From Phyllobacterium phragmitis (GTDB lineage Bacteria > Pseudomonadota > Alphaproteobacteria > Rhizobiales > Rhizobiaceae), in the NCBI RefSeq assembly GCF_002980495.1, contig NZ_PVBR01000002.1:1-64000 (forward strand): 64,000 nucleotides of DNA, in the 5' to 3' direction. A model generated the notes under the pieces. It saw only the letters and a program-made list of their open reading frames with translations, searched no databases and was not told the origin of the DNA. Of this stretch, positions 35,801-43,236 are shown one piece after another; positions within the stretch are counted from its first letter, which is position 1, and the number at the start of each line of letters is the position of its first letter. Both the position numbers and the translations under genes were made by a program.

Positions 35801-36972
35801 ACCGCCTCATCATAGCGTCGCGCTGATTTGAACGAGACAGCGCGCGAAAGCACCCTGCCATCCACCTCCGGCAGGGCCACATTCATGGCGAGATCGCGCG
35901 CGGACAAGCCCTGCGGCGAAGTCTCCCAGGCCTCCGCCGTCGAGCCGGAAAAGATCGCCTGCAACACCACCGCGCCGCGCTTTTCCAGAACCGTCGGCTG
36001 ACGGGCCGCGCCGGGCGCGGAGACGGCGAAACCGGTGGCGTTCAGCACCACATCGGGTGAAAGCTCGGCGAATATCCCGTCAAGTGTGGCCACGCAAACC
36101 GGGTCTTTGAGGCTCGATACGAACACCGGGAGCGGGTTCAGGCCCTGAGAGAACAGCGCATCGATCAGCGCCTCGACGCCTTTCGTCTGGCCACTTTGTA
36201 CGAGGGCACGGTAGAAGCAGATTCCTACTACCGGACGGTGCTCACCCCCCTCTGCCTTGCCAGGCATCTCCCCCACAAGGGGGGAGATCAGGCCTTCATT
36301 GGGGTAGGCACCAATCGCAGACGTTGAAGAGTGAGCACCAGCCGCCGTGTCAGCTAATCTCCCCCCTTGTGGGGGAGATGGCTGGCAAGCCAGAGGGGGG
36401 TGAGCCGCCCACTCCCCCACCGAAACCACCCCTCGCCCCGGCCACCAAACACCCGCCTTCAGCAGCGGCGACGCCTCCGCCGGCTTCTCCCCCCGCCCCA
36501 GCAACGCCGCGCAATAATCCAGAAACCCGCGCGCGTTCAGCGCCCCACCCTCAATAAGATAATGCCAAAGCGCATCGCGATCCCCCACCGCAACCGTCGA
36601 AAACCGATGCAACCCCGCATCGGGCTTGTCATCACCGGGAAGCACCGCAAGCATGACACCATGATTGACCGCACAGGCATGAAGCGCCTCCAGCCCATAG
36701 GGCCAGTAGCTCTCACCCCCGATGACCCGCACCACGATCAACCGGGCGTACCGCGCGGTACGCTCAATGTATGTATCCACCGACATCGGATGGGCCAGCG
36801 CCATGATGCTGGCGAGCCGGAGCGTCGGCCCACTTTCAGCATACGCCGCCGCAAGGCTCGCAAGCTCCGTATCCGCCGCTGACAAAAACAGGATATCGCC
36901 CGGCGACTGACCCAGATCAACCGCCTCGCCGCCCTCCGTGATGGTTCCCTTTTGTGCGAGAAGAAGGTGCAT
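32881..36972 (-). CDS. cobN: Cobaltochelatase subunit CobN with two in-frame repeat insertions
   Basis: The large subunit of the ATP-dependent CobNST chelatase that inserts cobalt into hydrogenobyrinic acid a,c-diamide. At 1363 residues it is about 90-100 longer than usual. The excess is explained by two palindromic family I repeats translated in frame: about residues 191-243 (36243-36402) and 789-841 (34449-34607). The flanking sequence is normal CobN: PLLKAGVWWPGRG before and VGICFYRALVQSGQTKG after the first; SLQRAIAGDAG before and FDPLDCDMSAPWTGPKPE after the second. Other family motifs such as HMGKHGNLEWLPGKALALSE and GNTSNMRTGGDD-like GTSNMRTGGDDIAQAL are intact. No stop or frameshift interrupts the frame, so the protein is probably still functional, with two extra Pro/Gly-rich loops. 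Confidence 0.94.
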   Translation of the reverse strand: MHLLLAQKGTITEGGEAVDLGQSPGDILFLSAADTELASLAAAYAESGPTLRLASIMALAHPMSVDTYIERTARYARLIVVRVIGGESYWPYGLEALHACAVNHGVMLAVLPGDDKPDAGLHRFSTVAVGDRDALWHYLIEGGALNARGFLDYCAALLGRGEKPAEASPLLKAGVWWPGRGVVSVGEWAAHPPLACQPSPPQGGRLADTAAGAHSSTSAIGAYPNEGLISPLVGEMPGKAEGGEHRPVVGICFYRALVQSGQTKGVEALIDALFSQGLNPLPVFVSSLKDPVCVATLDGIFAELSPDVVLNATGFAVSAPGAARQPTVLEKRGAVVLQAIFSGSTAEAWETSPQGLSARDLAMNVALPEVDGRVLSRAVSFKSARRYDEAVEANIVTHEPRADRVAFVAELAARWAGLRRKPVAARRVAIIMANYPNRDGRLGNGVGLDTPAGTLEALQAMQAAGYPVADLPDGGDALIGHLMAGPTNAATDGREIRETLSLNQYKHFFEKLPLKIQDEVMARWGAPEADPFFLDDMRGFALPLARFGETLVGIQPARGYNIDPKESYHSPDLVPPHGYLAFYAHLREAFEADAIVHMGKHGNLEWLPGKALALSETCYPEAVFGAVPHIYPFIVNDPGEGTQAKRRSAAVIIDHLTPPLTRAESYGPLKDLEALVDEYYEAAGVDPRRLRRLKGQILDLVRDIGLDHDAGIHEHDGEDLALQKLDAYLCDLKEMQIRDGLHVFGQSPEGRLLTDLLVALARVPRGSGEADMSLQRAIAGDAGVSCVAAPPSGLPAISPTRGEISLHQDLGQSQTLKNENGVLCQPISPLVGEMSGRTEGGVRKDASFDPLDCDMSAPWTGPKPEILQSISIDPWRITGDTVERIELLAAKFVGGEVECPEEWSATRAVLDGIAAHLRPAVEACGPAETGALLTALDGRFVAPGPSGAPTRGRPDVLPTGRNFFSIDSRAVPTRAAWDLGKKSAELLITRYTQDHGEWPTSFGLTAWGTSNMRTGGDDIAQALALIGVKPVWDMASRRVTGYEIVPLAMLGRPRVDVTLRISGFFRDAFPDQIALFDQAVRAVGSLDEDEADNPIAARMRREEARLKAEGEDEKSARRKAGYRVFGSKPGAYGAGLQALMDEKGWQDRGDLAEAWLVWGGYAYGAGEEGKAERGLLEERLKSVEAVIQNQDNREHDLLDSDDYYQFEGGMAAAVEHLTVKRPAIYHNDHSRPERPVIRTLEEEISRVVRARVVNPKWIAGVMRHGYKGASEMAATVDYLFAFSATTGAVANHHFEAVYQAFIADGHVHDFLAEKNPAALAEMAEKLAEAIDRGLWAPRSNSARFDLTKVANADKLIQGAMPNG
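34449..34607 (+). repeat. Palindromic repeat family I, long form, inside cobN (second insertion)
   Basis: Arms 34449-34495 and 34561-34607 are inverted copies; the core carries GTCTGCGATTGG in plus orientation. In the cobN frame it is read on its minus strand as APPSGLPAISPTRGEI, a 20-residue core, and ISPLVGEMSGRTEGG. Its 159 bases keep the frame without stops. Confidence 0.93.
36243..36402 (-). repeat. Palindromic repeat family I, long form, inside cobN (first insertion)
   Basis: Arms 36243-36288 and 36356-36402 are inverted copies. The conserved core GTCTGCGATTGGTGCC is on the minus strand, so this copy is inverted relative to the others. CobN reads it as HPPLACQPSPPQGGRLAD, a core, and ISPLVGEMPGKAEGG. 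The first arm is read in a different frame from that of the other cobN insertion, and the second arm in the same frame. Confidence 0.93.
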
Positions 36973-36994
36973 TCGTAACTTTCTTGTTTAATGA

Positions 36995-37215
36995 CCGGCG
37001 CCAAGCGCCCTCGCCCTTCGAGGCTCCGCTTCGCTCCGCACCTCAGGATGAGGGCTACAGAAACGCCGGGCATCCTTCACCCCCAGGATGAGGGCTCTTG
37101 AAACACCGGCACCCTTCACCCTCAGGATGAGGCTATTGAAACGCCGGCACCCTTCACCCTCATGGTGAGGTGCGATTGGAGCGAAGCGGAATGAGCCTCG
37201 AACCACGGGGGTGAA
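36995..37215. repeat. Palindromic repeat family II, composite copy
   Basis: Outer arms are CGCCCTCGCCCTTCGAGGCT and, at the other end, GCCTCGAACCACGGGGG. Inside, three units of the type CACCCTTCACCCTCAGGATGAGG alternate with GAAACGCCGGCA spacers in tandem. It fills the gap between cobW and cobN. Related copies are at 39750, 51235, 59013 and 59611. Confidence 0.85.
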
Positions 37216-37224
37216 GGGCTGAGT

Positions 37225-38277
37225 TCACACCGCCGCCGCTGTCACCGCCTTCTCGATCGCCACATTATCAATATCATGCAGCCCAATCACCACCAGCCGC
37301 GAGGCCCGCGCCTCGTCCGCCTCCCATACCCTGTCGAAATAATGCTCGATACGCGTTCCCACCGCCTGCACCACGAGGCGCATCGGCTTATCAGGAACAT
37401 CGACAAAACCCTTGAGCCGCAGGATATCATGCCCCGCAATCACGCCCTTCAGCTTTTCGACAAAAGCCTTCGGCTCGCAAACCGGCCCAAGCCCGACGAC
37501 GAAGCTTTCGAACTCATCGTGGCTGTGTTCCTCACCCGCCTCATGCTCCATTTCATGATGCGATCTGCGGTTGGCGATATCAGTCTCCGTGCCGACGCCA
37601 AGACCGAGCAGCAGCTCCGCGCCGAGCTTGCCGAAGCTCGCCGGAACCATGTTCGGCACCCGATTGGTGCGGCTTGCCACATCCTCGCGCACCTTTTCAA
37701 GCTCGACCAGATCGATCAGATCGGCCTTGTTGAGCACGATCAGGTCGGCGGCGCGGATCTGGTCCTCGTAGAGCTCCTCCAGCGGGCTGTCATGGTCGAG
37801 CGCATCGTCTTGCACACGCTGCGCATCCACCCTGTCATGGTCGTCGGCAAAGCGGCCCTCGGCCACGGCGGCGGCGTCGATGACGGTGATGACGCCATCG
37901 ACCGTCACCTGCGTCTTGATCTCCGGCCAGTTGAACGCGGCGACCAGCGGCTGCGGCAGAGCGAGGCCGGATGTCTCGATGACGATATGGTCCGGCCTGT
38001 CGGCCCGGTCGAGAAGCTTGGTCATCGTCGGAATGAAATCATCCGCCACCGTGCAGCAGATGCAGCCATTGTTCAACTCGATCACATCCTCCTCACGGCA
38101 AGTCTCGATGCCGCAACCCTTCAAGATGCCGCCATCGACGCCCAGATCGCCGAACTCGTTGATGATCAGCGCGATGCGTTTTCCATTGGCGTTTTCAAGC
38201 AGATGGCGGATCAGCGTCGTCTTGCCCGAACCCAGAAAGCCGGTGATCACGGTTGCCGGTATTTTTTGTCCCTGCAT
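37225..38277 (-). CDS. cobW: CobW-family GTP-binding metallochaperone
   Basis: A 350-residue COG0523 G3E GTPase. The P-loop GFLGSGKTTLI is at the N-terminus, the metal-binding CxCC motif is in NNGCICCTVADD, and a His-rich stretch (MEHEAGEEHSHDE) lies before the CobW C-terminal domain. In cob operons CobW is thought to load cobalt onto the CobNST chelatase. It is 5 bases after cobP and is separated from cobN by a family II repeat. Confidence 0.94.
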   Translation of the reverse strand: MQGQKIPATVITGFLGSGKTTLIRHLLENANGKRIALIINEFGDLGVDGGILKGCGIETCREEDVIELNNGCICCTVADDFIPTMTKLLDRADRPDHIVIETSGLALPQPLVAAFNWPEIKTQVTVDGVITVIDAAAVAEGRFADDHDRVDAQRVQDDALDHDSPLEELYEDQIRAADLIVLNKADLIDLVELEKVREDVASRTNRVPNMVPASFGKLGAELLLGLGVGTETDIANRRSHHEMEHEAGEEHSHDEFESFVVGLGPVCEPKAFVEKLKGVIAGHDILRLKGFVDVPDKPMRLVVQAVGTRIEHYFDRVWEADEARASRLVVIGLHDIDNVAIEKAVTAAAV

Positions 38278-38282
38278 GGGGA

Positions 38283-38798
38283 TTATCCCTTCATCTTGAG
38301 CGGCAATCCCGCCGCTATGAAATAAACGTCGTGGGCGGCGGCAGCTATCGCCTGATTGAGCCGCCCCGCATGGTCGCGAAATTCCCGCGCCATGCGATTA
38401 TCAGGCACGATGCCAAGCCCCACCTCGTTGGAAACGAACAGAACCGTACCCGGCAGTTCGGTTATCGCTGAGCCAAGCCGCGCGGTCTCCGCCGCGATAT
38501 CGCGCTCGGCCATCATCAGATTGGTCAGCCACAATGTCAGGCAATCGACCAGAACAGCGCGCTGCGGACCGGTATGGGCTGCAAGCACGCCGGTAAGATC
38601 GAGTGGCTCCTCAACCGTCGTCCAGATCGAACCGCGACGCTCTTTATGCGCCGCGATCCGCTCAATCATCTCGTCGTCATAGGCCTGCCCTGTCGCGATA
38701 TAAACCGCTTCGAGACCCGACTGCTCGACAAGCCGCTCGGCAAAGACCGATTTGCCGGAGCGCGCGCCGCCAAGGACGAGTGTGGTTTTTCCGGGCAC
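38283..38798 (-). CDS. cobP: Adenosylcobinamide kinase/guanylyltransferase CobP
   Basis: A 171-residue bifunctional enzyme that phosphorylates adenosylcobinamide and activates it with GTP. P-loop [15 protein letters not shown] is at the start and [21 protein letters not shown] is the second family motif. It starts at GTG 38798. It heads the cobP-cobW-cobN-cobO run, with a long family I repeat between it and cbtA. Confidence 0.93.
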   Translation of the reverse strand: MPGKTTLVLGGARSGKSVFAERLVEQSGLEAVYIATGQAYDDEMIERIAAHKERRGSIWTTVEEPLDLTGVLAAHTGPQRAVLVDCLTLWLTNLMMAERDIAAETARLGSAITELPGTVLFVSNEVGLGIVPDNRMAREFRDHAGRLNQAIAAAAHDVYFIAAGLPLKMKG

Positions 38799-38837
38799 TG
38801 TTAGAGTCTTTCGTTTTTAGACGCTGGTGGGGCACAG

Positions 38838-38995
38838 CACCCCCCTCTGCCTTGCCAGGCATCTCCCCCACAAGGGGGGAGATTGGCTGACATGCTCTCA
38901 GCGCCCATTCTACAATGTCTGCGATTGGTGCCTTCGCTCATGAAAGCTAATCTCCCCCCTTGTGGGGGAGATGCCCGGCAGGGCAGAGGGGGGTT
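38838..38995 (+). repeat. Palindromic repeat family I, long form
   Basis: Inverted arms 38838-38884 and 38949-38995 with the core ATGTCTGCGATTGGTGCC in plus orientation. It lies between cbtA and cobP. Confidence 0.92.
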
Positions 38996-39009
38996 GCCTC
39001 GCGCTTCCA

Positions 39010-39723
39010 TCAAACAGAACCCTCGATTTCCGCCGCCGCATACCGCTGCAACATCCAGCCCAGCGCCAGCCCGAGCACCGCCCACATGAAGAGATTGGTC
39101 GCAAGCGATGCCACCGCATATTCCGAGGCGAGCACGGCTGGAACGGGGGACGAAATGTCCCCAGCCTTCGGCGCGCCATAAAGATGCGGCGCGACGATTG
39201 CGGCGAGGCCGATCAGCTTCGCCCAAATCTCCCGCCGAAGCGCAATCAGATATAGCCCGACTGCCGAGAGCAGCACCGTCGCCACCCACCAGACCTGCCG
39301 CTCACCAAGATCGGCGGCGGGCATGGCAGGCAATTCTGGCGCAAGGCCGAGCGATGGCGCAAAGGCAAAGACGAAGAAGCCCGCAAGCCCCCAATAAATG
39401 CCGTTGCGCGCCGTGATCCGCCGACCCAGCAACAGCGCCACGCCGCCAAGCGCCAGCGCAAAACCAGCGCCCGCCACGAGATTGGCAAGGATGGTGTTGC
39501 CCAGACGCCCGAACGGCAACTCAGGCCCCGCCGCCTCTTGCTCAGTCGCTTCATGGCTATGAGGGACAGTAACACCAGCGCCATGATCATGGCCGCCCGC
39601 CGCATCCTCGAAAGTTTCGGCATGGATGATGAGCGGCACGGTGCGCAGATACATCGCCGGCGTCACGAGGATGCCTGCGAAGAGGCCGGCTACGACGGTA
39701 GCCAGCAGATATTTGACAAGCAT
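39010..39723 (-). CDS. cbtA: Cobalt transporter subunit CbtA
   Basis: A 237-residue membrane protein with five to six helices and a His-rich loop (HAETFEDAAGGHDHGAGV) after the first helix, as in the CbtA family. With CbtB it forms a predicted cobalt uptake system found behind B12 riboswitches. It lies between cbtB and cobP on the minus strand. Confidence 0.92.
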   Translation of the reverse strand: MLVKYLLATVVAGLFAGILVTPAMYLRTVPLIIHAETFEDAAGGHDHGAGVTVPHSHEATEQEAAGPELPFGRLGNTILANLVAGAGFALALGGVALLLGRRITARNGIYWGLAGFFVFAFAPSLGLAPELPAMPAADLGERQVWWVATVLLSAVGLYLIALRREIWAKLIGLAAIVAPHLYGAPKAGDISSPVPAVLASEYAVASLATNLFMWAVLGLALGWMLQRYAAAEIEGSV

Positions 39724-39749
39724 GATTGTCTCCTAAAACGTCTCAGTCC

Positions 39750-39878
39750 TTCACCCTTGCCCTTCGAGGCTCGCTTCGCTCGCACCTCGCGATGAGGGTG
39801 AAGGAAGCTGACGTTCCAGTAGCCCTCATGGTGAGGTGCGGAGCGTAGCGAAGCCTCGAACCACGAGGGCGCGTGGCG
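39750..39878. repeat. Palindromic repeat family II
   Basis: Arms with CCCTTCGAGGCTCGCTTCGC and, inverted, GCGAAGCCTCGAACCACGAG surround a core with GATGAGGGTGAAGG and CCCTCATGGTGAGG. Located between cbtB and cbtA, so it is transcribed with them. Confidence 0.87.
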
Positions 39879-39892
39879 GTGATTCTACCGTC

Positions 39893-40075
39893 TTAGTGGC
39901 AGGGAAACCCGTAGGAGTGGCGCGTATCGTGCGCCGAATCATGCAGCGCGTCGGAATGCGCGAGACCGACGCCATAGATCAGGAACGCGCCGAGCAGCAG
40001 CGAGACGACAGCCGTCGTCAGCCGTGTTGCGAGCGGCAAAGCCAGCGATTGGGAAAATTCAGTACGTGCAGCCAT
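39893..40075 (-). CDS. cbtB: Cobalt transporter subunit CbtB
   Basis: A 60-residue protein with one transmembrane helix (about residues 18-36, LTTAVVSLLLGAFLIYGVG) and a C-terminal His-rich tail (HSDALHDSAHDTRHSYGFPCH region), the hallmark of CbtB. The ATG at 40075 follows a GGAGGTTGTC leader. It is the first gene downstream of the B12 riboswitch. Confidence 0.92.
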   Translation of the reverse strand: MAARTEFSQSLALPLATRLTTAVVSLLLGAFLIYGVGLAHSDALHDSAHDTRHSYGFPCH

Positions 40076-40138
40076 GACAACCTCCGTGCAGGCAGCAGGG
40101 GAAAACTCCCCAGGGGGTGCGGGCATCATTGCCCTATA

Positions 40139-40316
40139 CGTCCGGCAGGTCTCCTGGCTCGCGGGTCGCAGGATCATTGCCGCCTTCCCGGTTTCCCAGT
40201 GGCTGCCCGAGGTCTCCCCCAAGGCGATGGCATGAACCCTATCCGCTCTACAGTCGCGGGGTCGGCTGCGATGAGGACGCCCTGTGTGGGTCCGTCCGTC
40301 GCATTCCCTTTTGATC
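40139..40316 (-). promoter_or_regulatory. Cobalamin (adenosylcobalamin) riboswitch
   Basis: On the minus strand the conserved elements come in the right order: a GGGAATGCGACGG 5' part, CCGCGACTGTAGAGCGG, the B12 box GCCACTGG (40197-40203 on plus as CAGTGGC), GGGAAGGC, and the 3' GCGAGCCAGGAGACCTGCC. It ends about 64 bases before cbtB and should switch off cobalt uptake, and perhaps the following cobP-cobW-cobN-cobO genes, when B12 is plentiful. Confidence 0.93.
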
Positions 40317-40321
40317 CCTGA

Positions 40322-40364
40322 GCATGATCCCGAAAAGTTGCAGACTTTTCGGATAAGATCATGC
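40322..40364. repeat. Rhizobial GCATGATC-CGAAAAGT hairpin repeat
   Basis: GCATGATC and CGAAAAGT (40322-40338) pair with ACTTTTCG and GATCATGC (40344-40364). This short palindrome is very common between genes in Hyphomicrobiales. It lies just upstream of the B12 riboswitch. Confidence 0.8.
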
Positions 40365-40456
40365 GGCTAACGAATACTTGTCGGCCTTCGGGAACCAAAC
40401 GTATGGTGGCACAGTATGATTTATGGGAACCGGCGTCAACGTACAGAAAGGCTGGA

Positions 40457-41914
40457 TCAGCCTGCCGAGAGATTAAAAAGCGCATCCACATCGAGACATG
40501 CAGAAAGCTCCTCAGCCACCTCGTCCAGTGCCCGCTCCACCTCGGCGCGGTAGGAAACCGTGCCGCCGGAAACACCGAGAGAATTGAGGAGCTTCGCTCG
40601 AAACGCATCGGAGCCGAAAAGCCCGTGCAGATAGGTGCCGAAGACCCGTCCGTCGGCCGAGGCCGCGCCATCCGGCGCACCATTGATCAGCACCGGCGCG
40701 CGACTGCAATCAGGGCCATCGGTGCGGCCGAGATGAATTTCATAACCGTCGAGCGGCACGTCGAAGATAAGCGACTGCGCGCAAACATTGCGCACCGTCT
40801 TTTGCCTCTCCATCACCGTCTCGATATCGAGAAGCCCCAGGCCCTCCGTCTCCCTGATACCGCCTTCTATTCCATCCGGATCACGAACGATGCGCCCCAG
40901 CATCTGATAACCGCCGCAAATGCCGATGACATGGCCGCCGCGTCGCAGATGCATGTGCAAATCGCGGTCCCAGCCATTTTCGCGAAAGCGCGCGAGATCG
41001 CCGATGGTCGATTTCGAGCCCGGAATCACCACGAGACCGGCATCGGCGGGCAGCGGCTCGCCGCTCCTGATCATCACGACCTCCACTTGCGGCTCAGCCT
41101 TCAGCGGATCGAGATCATCGAAATTGGCGATGCGGTCGAGCACCGGCACGGCGACCTTCAGCGCCCTGCCCTCGCCCTTGGCAAGCCGTTCCAGCACCAC
41201 CGAATCCTCCGCCGGCAGCCGCGCCGCAGCCTTCAGCCACGGCACCACGCCGAAGGACCGCCAGTCGGTGAAACCGGCGATCGCCGCAAGGCCGTCATCA
41301 AAAAGCGAGACATCGCCGCGGAACTTGTTGATGAGATAGCCGGCGATCATCTGCCGGTCGTCTTTGCAAAGGATCGCATGGGTGCCGACGATGGAAGCGA
41401 TGACGCCGCCCCGGTCGATATCGCCGACCAGCACCACCGGCACGCGCGCCCGCGTCGCAAAGCCCATATTGGCGATGTCGCCGTCGCGCAGATTGATCTC
41501 GGCCGGCGAGCCGGCCCCTTCGACGATGACGATATCCGCGCCTGCGCGCACCTCTTCCCACGACTGCATCACCGCATCCATCAATTGCGGCTTGAGGCGC
41601 TGGTATTCTCTGCCCTTCGCGTGGCCAACCACCTTGCCCTGGACGACGATCTGGCTGCCGGTTTCCGATTGCGGCTTGAGCAGGACCGGGTTCATATGCA
41701 CCGAGGACGGCACGCCGCAGGCAAGAGCCTGCAGCCATTGCGCCCGCCCGATCTCGCCGCCATCGTCGCTGACGGCGGCATTGTTCGACATGTTCTGCGG
41801 CTTGAACGGACGCACCGATAATCCGCGATGGCGCGCCAGCCGGCAAAGCCCGGCGACCAGCACCGTCTTGCCGACATCCGAACCGGTTCCCTGGAGCATG
41901 ATGGCGCGCGTCAT
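40457..41914 (-). CDS. cobQ: Cobyric acid synthase CobQ
   Basis: A 485-residue glutamine-dependent amidotransferase that amidates side chains b, d, e and g. The N-terminal ATPase domain has MLQGTGSDVGKTVLVAGLCR and FKPQNMSNNAAV; the C-terminal GATase domain has GICGGYQMLGR and YLHGLFGSDAFR. It is on the minus strand upstream of the riboswitch-cbtB unit and has its own leader. Confidence 0.94.
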   Translation of the reverse strand: MTRAIMLQGTGSDVGKTVLVAGLCRLARHRGLSVRPFKPQNMSNNAAVSDDGGEIGRAQWLQALACGVPSSVHMNPVLLKPQSETGSQIVVQGKVVGHAKGREYQRLKPQLMDAVMQSWEEVRAGADIVIVEGAGSPAEINLRDGDIANMGFATRARVPVVLVGDIDRGGVIASIVGTHAILCKDDRQMIAGYLINKFRGDVSLFDDGLAAIAGFTDWRSFGVVPWLKAAARLPAEDSVVLERLAKGEGRALKVAVPVLDRIANFDDLDPLKAEPQVEVVMIRSGEPLPADAGLVVIPGSKSTIGDLARFRENGWDRDLHMHLRRGGHVIGICGGYQMLGRIVRDPDGIEGGIRETEGLGLLDIETVMERQKTVRNVCAQSLIFDVPLDGYEIHLGRTDGPDCSRAPVLINGAPDGAASADGRVFGTYLHGLFGSDAFRAKLLNSLGVSGGTVSYRAEVERALDEVAEELSACLDVDALFNLSAG

Positions 41915-41946
41915 GCCGCTTGCCTAGCCCATCCGCGCCATCCTGC

Positions 41947-41998
41947 CTAGAGCGAGTTATTCGAAGGAAGCGTTTGCGCGCCGCCTCCATTGCTCTAG
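41947..41998. repeat. CTAGAGC-ended short palindromic repeat
   Basis: CTAGAGCGAG at 41947 faces TTGCTCTAG at 41990-41998 around an imperfect interior. Short CTAGAGC-bounded repeats are frequent in rhizobial intergenic DNA. It lies in the divergent cobQ/acyl-CoA dehydrogenase gap. Confidence 0.5.
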
Positions 41999-42036
41999 AT
42001 TGAATCATCAAAGGCAAGGCACAATGGGAGGAGACC

Positions 42037-43203
42037 ATGGACGCCGCCGTCGATCCATCCGCCGGGCAGTTCGAACTGACCGAGGAACAGCGCGCCATCC
42101 AGGACATGGCGCGCAGTTTCGCCCTCGACCGCATCGCGCCCAATGCGCTGCAATGGGACCGCGAGAGACATTTTCCCGCCGACGTCATCCGTGAAGCCGG
42201 CCCCCTCGGCATGGGCGGCATCTATGTCGGCGAGGATGTCGGAGGATCGGGACTGAAGCGCATCGATTCGGTAGTGATCTTCGAAGCGCTCGCCGGCGCC
42301 TGCCCCACCTTCTCCGCCTTCATCTCCATCCACAACATGGCGGCGTCGATGATCGATCTTTTCGGCAATGAGGAGCAGAGGCATCGTTTCCTGCCAAAAC
42401 TCGTGTCGATGGAATGGCTAGCGAGCTATTGCCTGACCGAGCCTGGCTCCGGTTCGGACGCTGCGGCGCTGCGCACCCGCGCGATCCGCGACGGCGATCA
42501 TTATGTGCTGAACGGCTCGAAACAATTCATATCGGGTGCAGGCGACAGCGACATCTATGTGACGATGGTGCGTACCGGCGAGGACGGGCCGAAGGGCATT
42601 TCGGCGCTGGTCATCCCGAAGGACGCGCCGGGCCTCTCCTTCGGCGCCAACGAACACAAGATGGGCTGGCACGCGCAGTCGACCCGCCAGGTGAACTTCG
42701 ACAATTGCCGTGTCCCTGCGGAGAACCTTTTGGGTGAGGAAGGCTCAGGCTTTAGCATCGCCATGGCCGGTCTCGATGGCGGACGGCTCAATATCGCGGC
42801 CTGCTCGCTTGGCGGCGCCCAATCGGCGCTCAACAAGGCCATAGACTATACCGCGCAGCGCAAGGCTTTTGGCCAGACCATCAATCAGTTCCAGGCGCTC
42901 CAGTTCAGGCTCGCCGACATGGAGACGGAGCTTTCCGCCGCCAGGCTGCTGCTCTATGCGGCGGCAACCAAGCTCGACCGCAAGGCGCACGACGCCGGCA
43001 AATGGTCGGCCATGGCCAAGCGCTACGTCACCGATGCCGGCTTTTCGGTGGCCAATGACGCGCTGCAGCTTTTCGGCGGCTATGGCTATCTCCACGATTA
43101 CGGCGTGGAGAAACTGGTGCGCGACCTGCGTGTCCACCAGATCCTCGAAGGCACCAACGAAATCATGCGCGTCATCATCGCCCACCAGATGATCGGCCGC
43201 TGA
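42037..43203 (+). CDS. Acyl-CoA dehydrogenase (isobutyryl-CoA dehydrogenase-like)
   Basis: A 388-residue flavoprotein of the acyl-CoA dehydrogenase family. Signatures are YCLTEPGSGSDAAAL (FAD/substrate site), the RKAFGQTINQFQALQFRLADM segment and the C-terminal QLFGGYGYLHDYGVEKLVRDLRVHQILEGTNEI, which contains the catalytic Glu region. The next gene is a 3-hydroxyisobutyrate dehydrogenase, so the likely role is dehydrogenation of isobutyryl-CoA in valine breakdown. The specificity is inferred from that context. Confidence 0.9.
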   Translation: MDAAVDPSAGQFELTEEQRAIQDMARSFALDRIAPNALQWDRERHFPADVIREAGPLGMGGIYVGEDVGGSGLKRIDSVVIFEALAGACPTFSAFISIHNMAASMIDLFGNEEQRHRFLPKLVSMEWLASYCLTEPGSGSDAAALRTRAIRDGDHYVLNGSKQFISGAGDSDIYVTMVRTGEDGPKGISALVIPKDAPGLSFGANEHKMGWHAQSTRQVNFDNCRVPAENLLGEEGSGFSIAMAGLDGGRLNIAACSLGGAQSALNKAIDYTAQRKAFGQTINQFQALQFRLADMETELSAARLLLYAAATKLDRKAHDAGKWSAMAKRYVTDAGFSVANDALQLFGGYGYLHDYGVEKLVRDLRVHQILEGTNEIMRVIIAHQMIGR

Positions 43204-43236
43204 CCGCATTCGCATAATTCAGGGAGAGTAAAGCAC

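Noticed and set aside
36995-37215. Possible CRISPR-like array
   Set aside because: Repeats are palindromic, of unequal length, with near-identical spacers, and no cas genes are present.
40361-41821. A 486-codon plus-strand open frame
   Set aside because: It is antisense to cobQ and partly over the riboswitch-side hairpin repeat.
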